Origin: Paraburkholderia acidisoli
GTDB taxonomy: Bacteria > Pseudomonadota > Gammaproteobacteria > Burkholderiales > Burkholderiaceae
Length of the DNA stretch: 64,000 nt
Direction: 5' to 3'
Assembly (NCBI RefSeq): GCF_009789675.1
Contig: NZ_CP046917.1
Coordinates: 1-64,000, forward strand
In this document: piece by piece, positions 7,544 to 16,555 of the stretch
Layout: each line of letters begins with the position of its first letter
Position numbering within the stretch: position 1 is the first letter of the stretch
Program-made: the position numbers and the translations under genes
Notes under the pieces: generated by a model
Databases searched by the model: none
Told to the model about the DNA's origin: nothing
Seen by the model: the letters and a program-made list of their open reading frames with translations, nothing else

Positions 7544-10500
7544 TCAGCAAAAGTTACGACTCACCGTCGGCAACTCGCCAAGCAGCGCGCTGACGTCCAC
7601 GAGGCGATTTGCGACAAGATGACGGACCTCGCCTTCCTTCTGCCACACACCATAGACAGCAAGCAGCGACGCGCCCAACGCTTCACGCCGGAATTTCTCC
7701 AGCACCGACTGCCACACGATGACGTTCACACTCCCGGTTTCGTCCTCGAGCGTCATGAACATCACTCCCTTTGCCGTTCCCGGGCGCTGCCGCACGGTGA
7801 CAATGCCGCAGGCGCGCGCGAGCTGTCCGTTGCGGTACCCCAGAAGCGTGCCAAACGCGACGAGGCGCATGGTTGTGAGCTTCGGGCGGAGAAGGGCGAG
7901 CGGATGTCGCCCCAGTGTCAGGCCCGTCGACTTGTAGTCGCCCACGATTTCCTGTCCTTCCGTCATCGGCGCCAGCGCCGGTGTTTCGTCGTCGTCCGTC
8001 GCGCCGCGCAGCAGGTCGCGATCGGGCACAGCGGCAACTGATTGCCAGAGTGCGGCGCGGCGATCGCCAGCGAGCGAGCGGAGGGCGTTCGCCGAGGCGA
8101 GTGCTTCCAGATCGCGCCGGTCGAGCTGGGCGCGGCGGGCGAGATCCGACACATCGCGGAATGAGCGCACAGCGCGTGCCATCTCGACGCGGGCGGCGGC
8201 TTCCGCCTTCAGGCCGCGCACGAGCGACATGCCGAGCCGCAGCGGATCGCGCGTTGTTGCTCCCTCGATCGTTGAATCCCAGTTGCTCAGCGTGACGTCC
8301 ACGGGCAGCACCTGCACGCCATGACGCCTTGCGTCCTGCACGAGCTGCGAGGGGGAATAGAAGCCCATCGGCTGGCTGTTGAGCAGCGCGCACACGAAGA
8401 CCGTGGGCTCATGACATTTGATCCACGCGCTCGCGTAGACGAGCAGCGCGAAGCTCGCTGCGTGGCTTTCCGGAAAACCGTATTCGCCGAAGCCTTGGAT
8501 CTGCGCAAAGATCTGCTCGGCGAATTCCTTGTCGTAACCCCGCTCAAGCATGCCGTTGACGATGCGGTCGTAGTAGACGCCGAGGCCGCCCTTGCGACGC
8601 CATGCGGCCATCGCACGGCGCAGCTGGTCGGCCTCACCCGCGGAGAAGCCGGCGGCGAGCATCGCCACCTGCATGACCTGCTCCTGGAAGATGGGCACAC
8701 CGAGCGTGCGTGCGAGCGCCTGCTCCATCTGCGGACTCGGGAATGTGACGGGTTCGAGGCCCTGACGGCGACGCAGGTAAGGGTGAACCATCCCCCCCTG
8801 TACAGGGCCCGGCCGCACGATGGCCACCTCGATCACCAGATCGTAGAACCTGCGCGGCTGCAGTCGCGGCAGCATGCTCATCTGCGCACGCGACTCGATC
8901 TGGAAAACGCCCACGGTGTCAGCACGACAGATCATTTCGTACGTGTCGGCATCCTCCGCCGGAATGTCCTGCAGTTCGAAGACCTCCCCGCGCTTTTCCG
9001 AGATCAGATCCAGTGCGCGGCGCACGGCCGACAGCATGCCGAGCGCGAGCACGTCGATCTTCAACAGGCCGAGCGCCTCGATATCGTCCTTGTCCCACTG
9101 GATGATCGACCGGTCCGCCATTGCCGCGTTTTCGATCGGCACGAGGCGCGAAAGCTTGCCGCGACTGATGACGAAGCCGCCGCTGTGCTGCGAGAGGTGA
9201 CGCGGGAAGCCAAGCAGCAGGGCAGCGAAATTCGCCCACTGCACGATCAGCGGCGCCTCCGGATCCAGCCCTGCCTCCGCGAAGCGGTTCAGCAGGTCCT
9301 GGCTCGAATCGAACCACTGGTGCGCTTTCGCAACCCGGTCCACGATTGCCGGATCGACGCCTAGCGCCTTTCCGGACTCGCGCAGCGCGCTACGTGGCCG
9401 GTAGGTCGTGACGGCCGCCGCGAGCGCCGCGCGGTCTCGCCCGTACTTGCGATAGATGTACTGGACCACTTCCTCGCGCCGCTGGTGCTCGAAATCGACG
9501 TCGATGTCCGGCGGCTCGCCGCGCTCCTTGCTGATGAAGCGCTCGAACAGCATCGACGAACGGGCGGGATCGACCTCGGTGATCCCAAGCGCGTAACACA
9601 CGGCTGAGTTTGCGGCAGAGCCACGGCCCTGGCAAAGAATCGCCTCGTTGCGCGCGAAGCGCACGATGTCGTAGACCGTGAGGAAGTAGGGTTCGTACTT
9701 CAGGTCCGCGATCAGAGCGAGTTCGTGCTCGATCTGCGCCTGGACCCTGTGCGGGATGCCGGCCGGCCAGCGCCGGTGCGCGCCGGTGTACGTTTCCTGA
9801 CGCAGATAGGCTTCTGGCGTGTAGCCGTCCGGTACAAGCTCATCGGGGTATTCGTAGCGCAGCTCATCGAGCGAGAATGTGCAGCGTCGCGCGATCGCTA
9901 TGGTTTCCGCAAGCGCGCGGGCAGGGTACAGGTTGGCCAGGCGCAGGCGCGAGCGCAGATGCTGCTCGGCATTCGGCGCAAGATCGTATCCGCACTCAGC
10001 GACCGGACGGCCGACGCGGATCGCCGTGAGCACGTCCTGAAGCGGTTTGCGCGAGCGCACGTGCATGACCGGCATGCCGGTGGCGACGATCGGCACGCCG
10101 TGGCGCGCAGCGACCTTTTCGATCACGCCGCGGTGGATGTCGTCCATGGCGCGCGCATGGAGCGTGAGCGCGACCCACGCTCTCTCACCGAACGTCGCGG
10201 CGAACCACTCCATCTGTGCGTCAAGATGCGTCTCGTCGGCCGGATAGTCCGGGCTCAGGATGGCGACGCACGCCGGCAGTCCCTTCAGATGGGCGTGCGA
10301 CGTCTCGGGGTGATCGAGGTCGCGCGTGGCCAGCCGGTAGCTTCCCTTGTCCGCGCGCATGCGCCCGAGCGTGATCAGCTCGCTGAGATTGCCGTAGCCT
10401 TCGCGGTTCATCGCGAGCGCGGTGAAACGAAGCGCCGGCGAGCCGTTGGCATTCGTCAGGACGAATTCGGAACCAACGATGAAAGGAATTCCCGCTTTCT

Positions 10501-10690
10501 TCGCCTCGACGTGTGCGCGCACGACGCCCGCGAGCGAGCATTCGTCAGTGACTGCGATCGCCGCGTAGCCCAGTTGAGCCGCGCGCGCCGACAGATCGTC
10601 GGCATGCGACGCACCACGCAGAAAGGAAAAGTTTGAGATGCACTGCAGTTCCGCGTAATCGGGCAGCGCGCCATAGGCCGGAGTTGACAT
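7544..10690 (-). CDS. dnaE2: Error-prone DNA polymerase DnaE2 (ImuC)
   Basis: A 1048-residue C-family polymerase of the DnaE2/ImuC type, the catalytic subunit of the ImuA-ImuB-DnaE2 mutasome that copies damaged DNA. The N-terminal PHP domain opens YAELQCISNFSFLRGASHADDL. The polymerase palm carries GRGSAANSAVCYALGITEVDP and the metal-binding PDIDVDFEHQRREEVVQYI. The thumb and fingers follow (FPRHLSQHSGGFVIS, IQWDKDDIEALGLLKIDVL). A C-terminal OB-type segment contains KGVMFMTLEDETGSVNVIVW. Length and motif order are normal and no break is seen. It starts 15 bases after the imuB stop, so it is co-transcribed and should be SOS-induced through the LexA box before imuA. Confidence 0.96.
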   Translation of the reverse strand: MSTPAYGALPDYAELQCISNFSFLRGASHADDLSARAAQLGYAAIAVTDECSLAGVVRAHVEAKKAGIPFIVGSEFVLTNANGSPALRFTALAMNREGYGNLSELITLGRMRADKGSYRLATRDLDHPETSHAHLKGLPACVAILSPDYPADETHLDAQMEWFAATFGERAWVALTLHARAMDDIHRGVIEKVAARHGVPIVATGMPVMHVRSRKPLQDVLTAIRVGRPVAECGYDLAPNAEQHLRSRLRLANLYPARALAETIAIARRCTFSLDELRYEYPDELVPDGYTPEAYLRQETYTGAHRRWPAGIPHRVQAQIEHELALIADLKYEPYFLTVYDIVRFARNEAILCQGRGSAANSAVCYALGITEVDPARSSMLFERFISKERGEPPDIDVDFEHQRREEVVQYIYRKYGRDRAALAAAVTTYRPRSALRESGKALGVDPAIVDRVAKAHQWFDSSQDLLNRFAEAGLDPEAPLIVQWANFAALLLGFPRHLSQHSGGFVISRGKLSRLVPIENAAMADRSIIQWDKDDIEALGLLKIDVLALGMLSAVRRALDLISEKRGEVFELQDIPAEDADTYEMICRADTVGVFQIESRAQMSMLPRLQPRRFYDLVIEVAIVRPGPVQGGMVHPYLRRRQGLEPVTFPSPQMEQALARTLGVPIFQEQVMQVAMLAAGFSAGEADQLRRAMAAWRRKGGLGVYYDRIVNGMLERGYDKEFAEQIFAQIQGFGEYGFPESHAASFALLVYASAWIKCHEPTVFVCALLNSQPMGFYSPSQLVQDARRHGVQVLPVDVTLSNWDSTIEGATTRDPLRLGMSLVRGLKAEAAARVEMARAVRSFRDVSDLARRAQLDRRDLEALASANALRSLAGDRRAALWQSVAAVPDRDLLRGATDDDETPALAPMTEGQEIVGDYKSTGLTLGRHPLALLRPKLTTMRLVAFGTLLGYRNGQLARACGIVTVRQRPGTAKGVMFMTLEDETGSVNVIVWQSVLEKFRREALGASLLAVYGVWQKEGEVRHLVANRLVDVSALLGELPTVSRNFC

Positions 10691-10705
10691 CGCGAGAACC
10701 CATGC

Positions 10706-12181
10706 CTAACCGAACAGACCGTGCAGAAACCAGCGCGGCTCACGTTCTTCAATCACGCCGACACGCTCGCGGTAGACCCAGTAATGCAGGTGGTTCTCCG
10801 CTTCCGCGACAAAATAGTCGCGCGTCACGGCCGCGCCGTCCTGCCATCCACATTCGATCCGCTCTCCGGGCGAGACCATGCGCAGCGGTGTGCCATAGAA
10901 CGGTCTGTGACTGCGCATGATGAGCTGGATCGGATTTTCAAGCAGCCATGCGGGACGGGGCAGGTCGCGCGGCAAGCCCTGCGCCGCTCGCGGAATGTCG
11001 TTCGAAGCCGGCACCCATTGCGCCGCGACTTCCGGCCGGAAATCGGCTACCGGGCTGGGTCGCAACACGTTTTCAGAGCCGAGGCGCGCGGTGAGTAGCT
11101 CCATGAGACGCGCGAGATCCTGTGGCGATCCCCCGGGTTCCGGAAACAGCGAATCGCTGGGTGCTTCGGCTTCGCGCACGTCTTTCGCTTCCAGCCGGAG
11201 TGCGATGACGGGTGCCGCGAGTTCGATCCGCGCCAGCCATTCCTTGAGCAAACGCACGAGATGCTCCTCATGCCACGTCGGCTCGCCGAGTGCGATTTCA
11301 AGCTCCGTCGGAGCGATCGCTCCGCGCCCGCGCTCGTGTTCGAGCGAAAGAACGAACCGCGTAATCGCGAGCCGGCGCGCCGCAAGCCAGCCGGTCATCT
11401 GTAGCGTCAGTCGGCGCGCTGCGAAGAGGGTCGCCTCGACATGCTCAATGCGATCGGGCAGCTCAACGCGCTCGTTGAAGGTCGGCGGCATCGTCATCCA
11501 TTCAAACACTTCCGGCGCTTCCCCCGTCGCACGATCAAGCACATCGAGCAGGGCCGTGCCACATCGCTTTTTCAGTCCCGCGCGAGGCAGACGCATCGCA
11601 TCGGCGATCGACGTGCAACCTAGACCATCGAACCATTCCGCAAACTTCCGCGCAGCCGGTACCGCCGCGACCGGCACACGCCCGAGCACACGCGACAGCG
11701 TGCGCTCCGAAAGCGCCAGGCCGCCTCCGACGCGCGCGATCAGCCATGCGGCCTGGGCGGTCGGCGCGACGGCCACAGCGCTCGTCACGCCAAACACGGC
11801 GACTGCGGCGCGCACGCGCTCGCGAAGCCGGCGCAGACCGCCAAAAAGACGCAGGCTGGCCGTCACATCGGCAAGTACCACATACTCATCGGCGACAACG
11901 ACGTTGGGCGTGAACTGAAGCAGAGCGAACGCCACCCCGCGGATGGTCTGTTCTTCGCGCGCTATGTCGCGCTCCTTAAGGTCAGCGGACGGCGCCAGCG
12001 TCAGCACGCCACCGCGGCGCATCCCTGCGACTACCCCCTGAGCACGCGCGGCCGCGTCCAGCTCGATGACGCGATTTTTCTCCAGCACCACAACGCCCGC
12101 GTTATGCGCTGGCGTGTGCCACGTCGGGCAGAAACTCTCGATGGGCAGGCGCGGCAGATGAACGCCGATCCAGTGGTGCAT
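10706..12181 (-). CDS. imuB: ImuB, Y-family polymerase-like mutasome hub
   Basis: A 491-residue relative of Y-family DNA polymerases that acts as the clamp-binding hub of the mutasome. It holds ImuA and DnaE2 rather than synthesising DNA. The N-terminus MHHWIGVHLPRLPIESFC replaces the catalytic acidic start of true Y-family enzymes, as usual in ImuB. VVADEYVVLADVTASLRLFGG and the helix-hairpin part (DGLGCTSIADAMRLPRAGL) are present. The C-terminal part ends with RDYFVAEAENHLHYWVYRE. Its start lies 80 bases inside the end of imuA, so the two are tightly coupled. It is followed by dnaE2 after 15 bases. Confidence 0.94.
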   Translation of the reverse strand: MHHWIGVHLPRLPIESFCPTWHTPAHNAGVVVLEKNRVIELDAAARAQGVVAGMRRGGVLTLAPSADLKERDIAREEQTIRGVAFALLQFTPNVVVADEYVVLADVTASLRLFGGLRRLRERVRAAVAVFGVTSAVAVAPTAQAAWLIARVGGGLALSERTLSRVLGRVPVAAVPAARKFAEWFDGLGCTSIADAMRLPRAGLKKRCGTALLDVLDRATGEAPEVFEWMTMPPTFNERVELPDRIEHVEATLFAARRLTLQMTGWLAARRLAITRFVLSLEHERGRGAIAPTELEIALGEPTWHEEHLVRLLKEWLARIELAAPVIALRLEAKDVREAEAPSDSLFPEPGGSPQDLARLMELLTARLGSENVLRPSPVADFRPEVAAQWVPASNDIPRAAQGLPRDLPRPAWLLENPIQLIMRSHRPFYGTPLRMVSPGERIECGWQDGAAVTRDYFVAEAENHLHYWVYRERVGVIEEREPRWFLHGLFG

Positions 12182-12818
12182 TTCGATTCAACAGAACAGG
12201 TGAGGGTGATAGTGGAACGAAAACCGGCTCATCCCGATGGGGGCCGCGACGCTTGACGAACGAAACGTTGAGGCCGCCGGCGGTTGCCTCCAGCGAGACC
12301 CTCAGCGGTGCCGGTGACGTTGTCGTGGCGGCCGCCATGGGACGGAACAGAAAGAACAGCGTTTCGGATCGCTGCGCGGCCAGCTGAAGCCGTCTTAACG
12401 CTTCGGCCCTTACCTGTTGCTGCCAGAAGAGCAGCGCGCCGACGGTGCCCGAGCGAAGGATCTGCTCGGCCGCCCAGAGCGCGTCGGCGGTCGACCTGGG
12501 AGTGAGCACACGGATATTTCCCGGATCAAGCCCCCACCACGACAACGCTGCCGGTTGCAGCGGGTGCGGTGGCTGAAGGAGCATGACCGGCCGCGCAGCG
12601 GTTGCGGCGAGCGCCGGCTTGAGCAGTCGAACCTCGCCGCAGCCAGGCTGCGGCACCAGAATCTCGCTCAGCGACCCGGTAGGCCAGCCCTGCCCAGGCA
12701 GTTCGGCGTCGAGCATCGCGTGACCGCTGGCCACCGTCCGCGCAGCGGATGACGCCAACTGGGAGGCAAGCCACAAATCGCGGTGAATTTCTTCAATTTT
12801 CGCCAGTGGCAGCGCCAT
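12102..12818 (-). CDS. imuA: ImuA, RecA/SulA-like mutasome protein
   Basis: A 238-residue protein of the ImuA (SulA-like/RecA-fold) family and the first gene of the imuA-imuB-dnaE2 operon. Family features include the opening GHAMLDAELPGQGWPTGSLSEIL, with its RecA-like GGWP-type element, and the GALLFWQQQVRAEALRRLQLAAQ segment. As in many ImuA proteins, no full Walker A is present at the corresponding place (VPQPGCGEVRLL). A purine-rich AAAGGGGGGCGGA ribosome site precedes the ATG, and a LexA-type box lies 19 to 34 bases upstream. Expression should therefore be part of the SOS response. Confidence 0.92.
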   Translation of the reverse strand: MALPLAKIEEIHRDLWLASQLASSAARTVASGHAMLDAELPGQGWPTGSLSEILVPQPGCGEVRLLKPALAATAARPVMLLQPPHPLQPAALSWWGLDPGNIRVLTPRSTADALWAAEQILRSGTVGALLFWQQQVRAEALRRLQLAAQRSETLFFLFRPMAAATTTSPAPLRVSLEATAGGLNVSFVKRRGPHRDEPVFVPLSPSPVLLNRNAPLDRRSSAAPAHREFLPDVAHASA

Positions 12819-12836
12819 TTCCGCCCCCCTTTAATA

Positions 12837-12852
12837 CTGTATATCCATACAG
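12837..12852 (-). promoter_or_regulatory. LexA (SOS) box before imuA
   Basis: CTGTATATCCATACAG fits the CTGT-N8-ACAG consensus of LexA sites exactly. It sits immediately upstream of imuA, where it would overlap the promoter. A TATACAGTATTAAA-like minus 10 region overlaps its downstream half on the minus strand. Confidence 0.88.
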
Positions 12853-13005
12853 TCATTCTAGCCTGGATTCTTGTCAGGAGGAAACAGGGCGTCGAATTGG
12901 GTCAACAGCGCTGTGGAATCCTTCTGTGTTGCCGGTGATAATTAGCGTGAAGCGCACACTAATAACAGTGGCCGTCCAGGCGGCCGGGGTCCGAGGAATC
13001 AAGTA

Positions 13006-13977
13006 ATGGAGTCAGGCGAGCTGTCGGCCGAATCACTACGCAAGACCGTAGTCGGCATCCAAGAAAATGCAAGTCGGGAATCGAAGCAAGGATCGTCGGC
13101 CAAGCTGACAGCGGGCTCCATGATTTCGAAGCCGCGTATGGGGCGAATTACCCAAGGCACCGTGTTCTGCGGGGCGTGCGCCGAAGAATATCCTGGGCGG
13201 CCGGCTTGGGGAGTTGTGATTACCGCGAGATGCGATACCACGCACGAAAAAACGCCAATAGTGAATTATTTGCCGGCTGTCACCGTGGAAGACTGGTTAC
13301 AGTCGCACGGCGGGCTTCTGAGCATCGACCGTGAATTTCTTGAGGTTAAGAACAAATACAGAAACCTGCTCGTTAAGAAGCAACTGAGCGAGAGTCTGCT
13401 TGATGTTCACTCGCCGATGCAAATCGCCGAAAACAACTTCCCGTTTCCAGACGAATCGCTGGGTAACCGAGCGCAGAAAGAGCGCAAGGACGCAGAAGAC
13501 GCGCGCGGCTTCGCAGCTCGCCTGCAGACACTAGGTGACTGCCTTGTTACCCCCTTACCCAACCGCGAAGGCATCGGCTCCATCCTGCCGACATGCTCGA
13601 AGAATGTTGAAGCCGTCGTCAAGGAGCTCGTCAGCCATCGGCTTTCTGGTTACTACTTTCTTCCAAGCCTGGGTAGTGTCACCGAGCGCGCCTCGTGCAG
13701 AGGGTACGTTGTGCTTCTCCGCGAAGTTCATCATATCCCTCGCCGGACAGTTCCTCACCTAACCTCTGGCGTTACTGCGGACGACATTGATGCCGTGGCT
13801 ACGCGATCGCTCCGGTTCGATTGCTTCGATTTCGCGTATCCGGTTGCAGAGCTTCAATCGCCGTGGACCGAACACCTTATGCAGATGTTCTGCAATCTAT
13901 TCGGCCGCATCGGTGTTGCCGATGCAGACAAGGCGCTCGTCGCCCAAATTGTCTCCGACCTTGAATTTACAGACTAA
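13006..13977 (+). CDS. Uncharacterised protein, probable defence-island partner of a helicase
   Basis: A 323-residue soluble protein that I cannot assign to a named family. The striking part is residues 46-100: TQGTVFCGACAEEYPGRPAWGVVITARCD, then a Lys and NYLPAVTVEDWL. This resembles the VITxxCDxxxxK signature that I have seen in uncharacterised proteins near helicases and nucleases. The Cys-Asp pair and the CxxC could hold a metal. A second conserved-looking stretch is GYYFLPSL, followed later by GYVVLLREVHHIP. The gene after it, an SF1 helicase, starts eight bases past its stop, so the two form an operon. GC content is lower than in the imu operon. No function is proposed beyond a likely link to the helicase. 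Confidence 0.75.
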   Translation: MESGELSAESLRKTVVGIQENASRESKQGSSAKLTAGSMISKPRMGRITQGTVFCGACAEEYPGRPAWGVVITARCDTTHEKTPIVNYLPAVTVEDWLQSHGGLLSIDREFLEVKNKYRNLLVKKQLSESLLDVHSPMQIAENNFPFPDESLGNRAQKERKDAEDARGFAARLQTLGDCLVTPLPNREGIGSILPTCSKNVEAVVKELVSHRLSGYYFLPSLGSVTERASCRGYVVLLREVHHIPRRTVPHLTSGVTADDIDAVATRSLRFDCFDFAYPVAELQSPWTEHLMQMFCNLFGRIGVADADKALVAQIVSDLEFTD

Positions 13978-13985
13978 AGGACCCT

Positions 13986-16298
13986 ATGCGTCGCTTCATT
14001 TTGGTTGATGGCGCTGCCGCGGACGACCTCGTGTCAACCCGCACGTTGCAGTCAGATGACTTTGAACACGGTCAAACGCTCGGCGAAGTCCTAAAGGGAA
14101 CCTCAGCTATCAAGCAGTTGACCACGCGCACTTATCTTGTAGAGGACGAACAGGGCCTCTATTTCCTGCAAGATGCCTCCAAAGACGAGAACGTTCTGAT
14201 CATTGACCTAGAGACGGCACCCGTGTTCACCGACGGCTCCACGCGCGATTCGATTATTCGTTTCCAAAAGCTGCTGCGCTTCGCGAGGCGACGGTGGGCG
14301 AAGGTCGGGCCTGCACAAAACGAAAAGCTGTTCAACGGAAGCTCGAAGGCCGTTGTCTTTCCCTATCCCATCACCACGCAGTCGTCCATCCGGATGTCCG
14401 TCGAGATGGCTCCAGACCGCCATCGACGGGAAAAGCGTACCAAAGGCATTGAGCTGCTTGTGTACCGCATCGGCACGGACGAAGGTGGTGGTTTGCAAGA
14501 AGAGGCATCGGTCACTAATTTTCGGAAAGCGATCGAAGGCCTTGCTGCTGCGAAGGAAGTGCTTCGAGCCCGAGTCCGTGCGGAAGGTAGCAACCCCGCT
14601 GCTTCCTCTGTCGACAGTCTGAGCGTCACGAGACTCACCGAAGGAACCGTCCGCGGTGCAATCGCTGGCTGCGACTTCGATCAATGGGACGATTACCTAA
14701 CGGACTCGCAGAAAGCATTCGTCAATCAGGAGCTTTCTTCCCCTCATCGAATTGAAGGTCCTGCAGGCACGGGTAAGACGCTCAGCTTGGTCCTCAAGTG
14801 CATCTTCCAGATGCGCGCGGCCAAGGAACGAGGCGAAGCGCATTCCGCTCTCTTCGTGTCACACAGCGAAGCGACGCGCCGGAGCATCGAGTCGATGTTC
14901 GACCCGGAGAAAGAAAAGGAACAAGTATCTTCCTCTGGCTTCGCCCTGCAGTCAGTCAAGGTGACCACGCTCCACGAACTGTGCGGTGAGCTTCTTCGAT
15001 ACGAAATATCGGACACCGAGTTGCTGGACCGAGATGCTTTTGAGTCGAAGCAATCACAGCTGCTGTACGCAGTGGAGGCGCTTCAAGAAGTCATTAAGGC
15101 AGACCTGCTGAGCCACCGAGCGCACATGAGCGCTTCCTTCTGTGACTACCTCACGTCCAATGACGAATGGGTGGTCGCTGAAATGCTGCAGCACGAAATC
15201 AGCGTGATGATTAAGGGCCGAGCCGACGAAGACTTGGAGAAGTACAAGCGACTTCCCAAACTGCGTTATGGTCTGCCCGTTGTGAGTGAGGGAGACAAAG
15301 CCTTTACCTTCTTGCTGTTCTCCGCGTATCAGCGCCGACTCCGGGCGAGCGGACAGTTCGACACCGACGACGTCGTATTAAGCGCTCTGCAGCAGTTGGA
15401 TACTCCCATCTGGAGACGCCGTCGCGAAAAAGAGGGCTATGACAGCATCTTCGTTGACGAGACCCATCTGTTCAACATCAACGAACTGTCGATTTTCCAT
15501 CGACTAACGCGCACGGCAGACCGTTTCCCCATTGCGTACTCGGCGGACATCTCGCAGTCGCTCGCCGACAAAGGATGGGCTGACAACCAGTTGAGCGACG
15601 CGCTGCTTGGCTCAGCGAGCCGGGATGACAACGAGAAGGAGACGACATTTAGCTCCATCTTCCGTTGCTCACCGGAGATTGTGAATTTGGCGTTTAGCGT
15701 GACATCTTCTGGAGCGACGCTTTTCACGAATTTCCACGACCCGTTGGCGGCAGCCTCGTCGGCGTTCACGGAAGCAGAAGAGCGGAAGTGTCAGCCGCCC
15801 AAGTACGTTATGTACCCAACGGACGAGGCGATGATAGCGGGCGCATTTGAGGTTGCCGATGTCTTGGCAAGCGAGATGCAAAGCACTCGAGGCGACATCG
15901 CGCTTATCGTTTTTGGTAGCGAGCTGTTTGCGGAGGTCGAGCGGCAAGCACGTGGCGCGAACAAGCCGGTTGAGCTTCTGAAGCATCGTGGTGACATGGC
16001 GGTTGTTCGGCAGGCACGATCATCTGGCCGGTTCGTCATCTCGACTCCGGACTACGTCGGTGGTCTGGAATTCGATGCGGTCATTCTCATCGGCGTGGAC
16101 AAAGGGCGGGTTCCGCCAAAAGTCTCTGCGGAATCGGCTGACAGCGAAAACTTCGTGAGCTATGCGACTCACCAACGGCTCTACGTCGCAATCACGCGAG
16201 CGCGCTACCGCATTGCGCTGCTCGGGGTGAAAGCTCGAGGCATGTCAGATGTTCTTGGCAATGCTGCGAAACACGGCTTGCTGCAGCTAGAAGGCTGA
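13986..16298 (+). CDS. SF1 UvrD-like helicase with novel N-terminal domain
   Basis: A 770-residue ATP-dependent helicase or translocase. The core carries Walker A GPAGTGKTLS near residue 258, a Walker B of the form FVDETHLF near 490, the FRCSPEI motif, GLEFDAVILIG and the final YVAITRARYRIAL. The first 230 residues are not found in UvrD, Rep or PcrA. They read as a mixed alpha-beta domain (LEDEQGLYFLQDASKDENVLIIDLETAPVF and so on) and are probably a sensing or partner-binding module. The insertion between the two RecA lobes is long. It follows the 323-residue protein by eight bases and precedes a restriction/PIN fusion gene, which argues for a role in mobile-element defence. Confidence 0.85.
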   Translation: MRRFILVDGAAADDLVSTRTLQSDDFEHGQTLGEVLKGTSAIKQLTTRTYLVEDEQGLYFLQDASKDENVLIIDLETAPVFTDGSTRDSIIRFQKLLRFARRRWAKVGPAQNEKLFNGSSKAVVFPYPITTQSSIRMSVEMAPDRHRREKRTKGIELLVYRIGTDEGGGLQEEASVTNFRKAIEGLAAAKEVLRARVRAEGSNPAASSVDSLSVTRLTEGTVRGAIAGCDFDQWDDYLTDSQKAFVNQELSSPHRIEGPAGTGKTLSLVLKCIFQMRAAKERGEAHSALFVSHSEATRRSIESMFDPEKEKEQVSSSGFALQSVKVTTLHELCGELLRYEISDTELLDRDAFESKQSQLLYAVEALQEVIKADLLSHRAHMSASFCDYLTSNDEWVVAEMLQHEISVMIKGRADEDLEKYKRLPKLRYGLPVVSEGDKAFTFLLFSAYQRRLRASGQFDTDDVVLSALQQLDTPIWRRRREKEGYDSIFVDETHLFNINELSIFHRLTRTADRFPIAYSADISQSLADKGWADNQLSDALLGSASRDDNEKETTFSSIFRCSPEIVNLAFSVTSSGATLFTNFHDPLAAASSAFTEAEERKCQPPKYVMYPTDEAMIAGAFEVADVLASEMQSTRGDIALIVFGSELFAEVERQARGANKPVELLKHRGDMAVVRQARSSGRFVISTPDYVGGLEFDAVILIGVDKGRVPPKVSAESADSENFVSYATHQRLYVAITRARYRIALLGVKARGMSDVLGNAAKHGLLQLEG

Positions 16299-16555
16299 TT
16301 AAAGCCGTCTCGTGTGGGCGATTTGCAGATTTCCCGTGAAGTGCAATTTCGCCCTGCGGCGTCCTACGGCTTGCATCCGGAAACACGCCGGTCCCAGAAG
16401 AGTTGAGCGGAAGAGGATCTTCTGGACGAGGCCGCACAAGATCACGCCGTCATATTAGTCCCGAAGACAGCAACAATACTGGGTGTCGCGCCAATCATCA
16501 ATTTGATTGTCAGCGATAACTCGCACAGTCGATATTCAAATAAGTTCGTCTCGAT

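Noticed and set aside
8321..9364. 347-codon plus-strand frame opposite dnaE2
   Set aside because: It is antisense to a strongly supported polymerase gene; high-GC third positions keep the opposite frame open.
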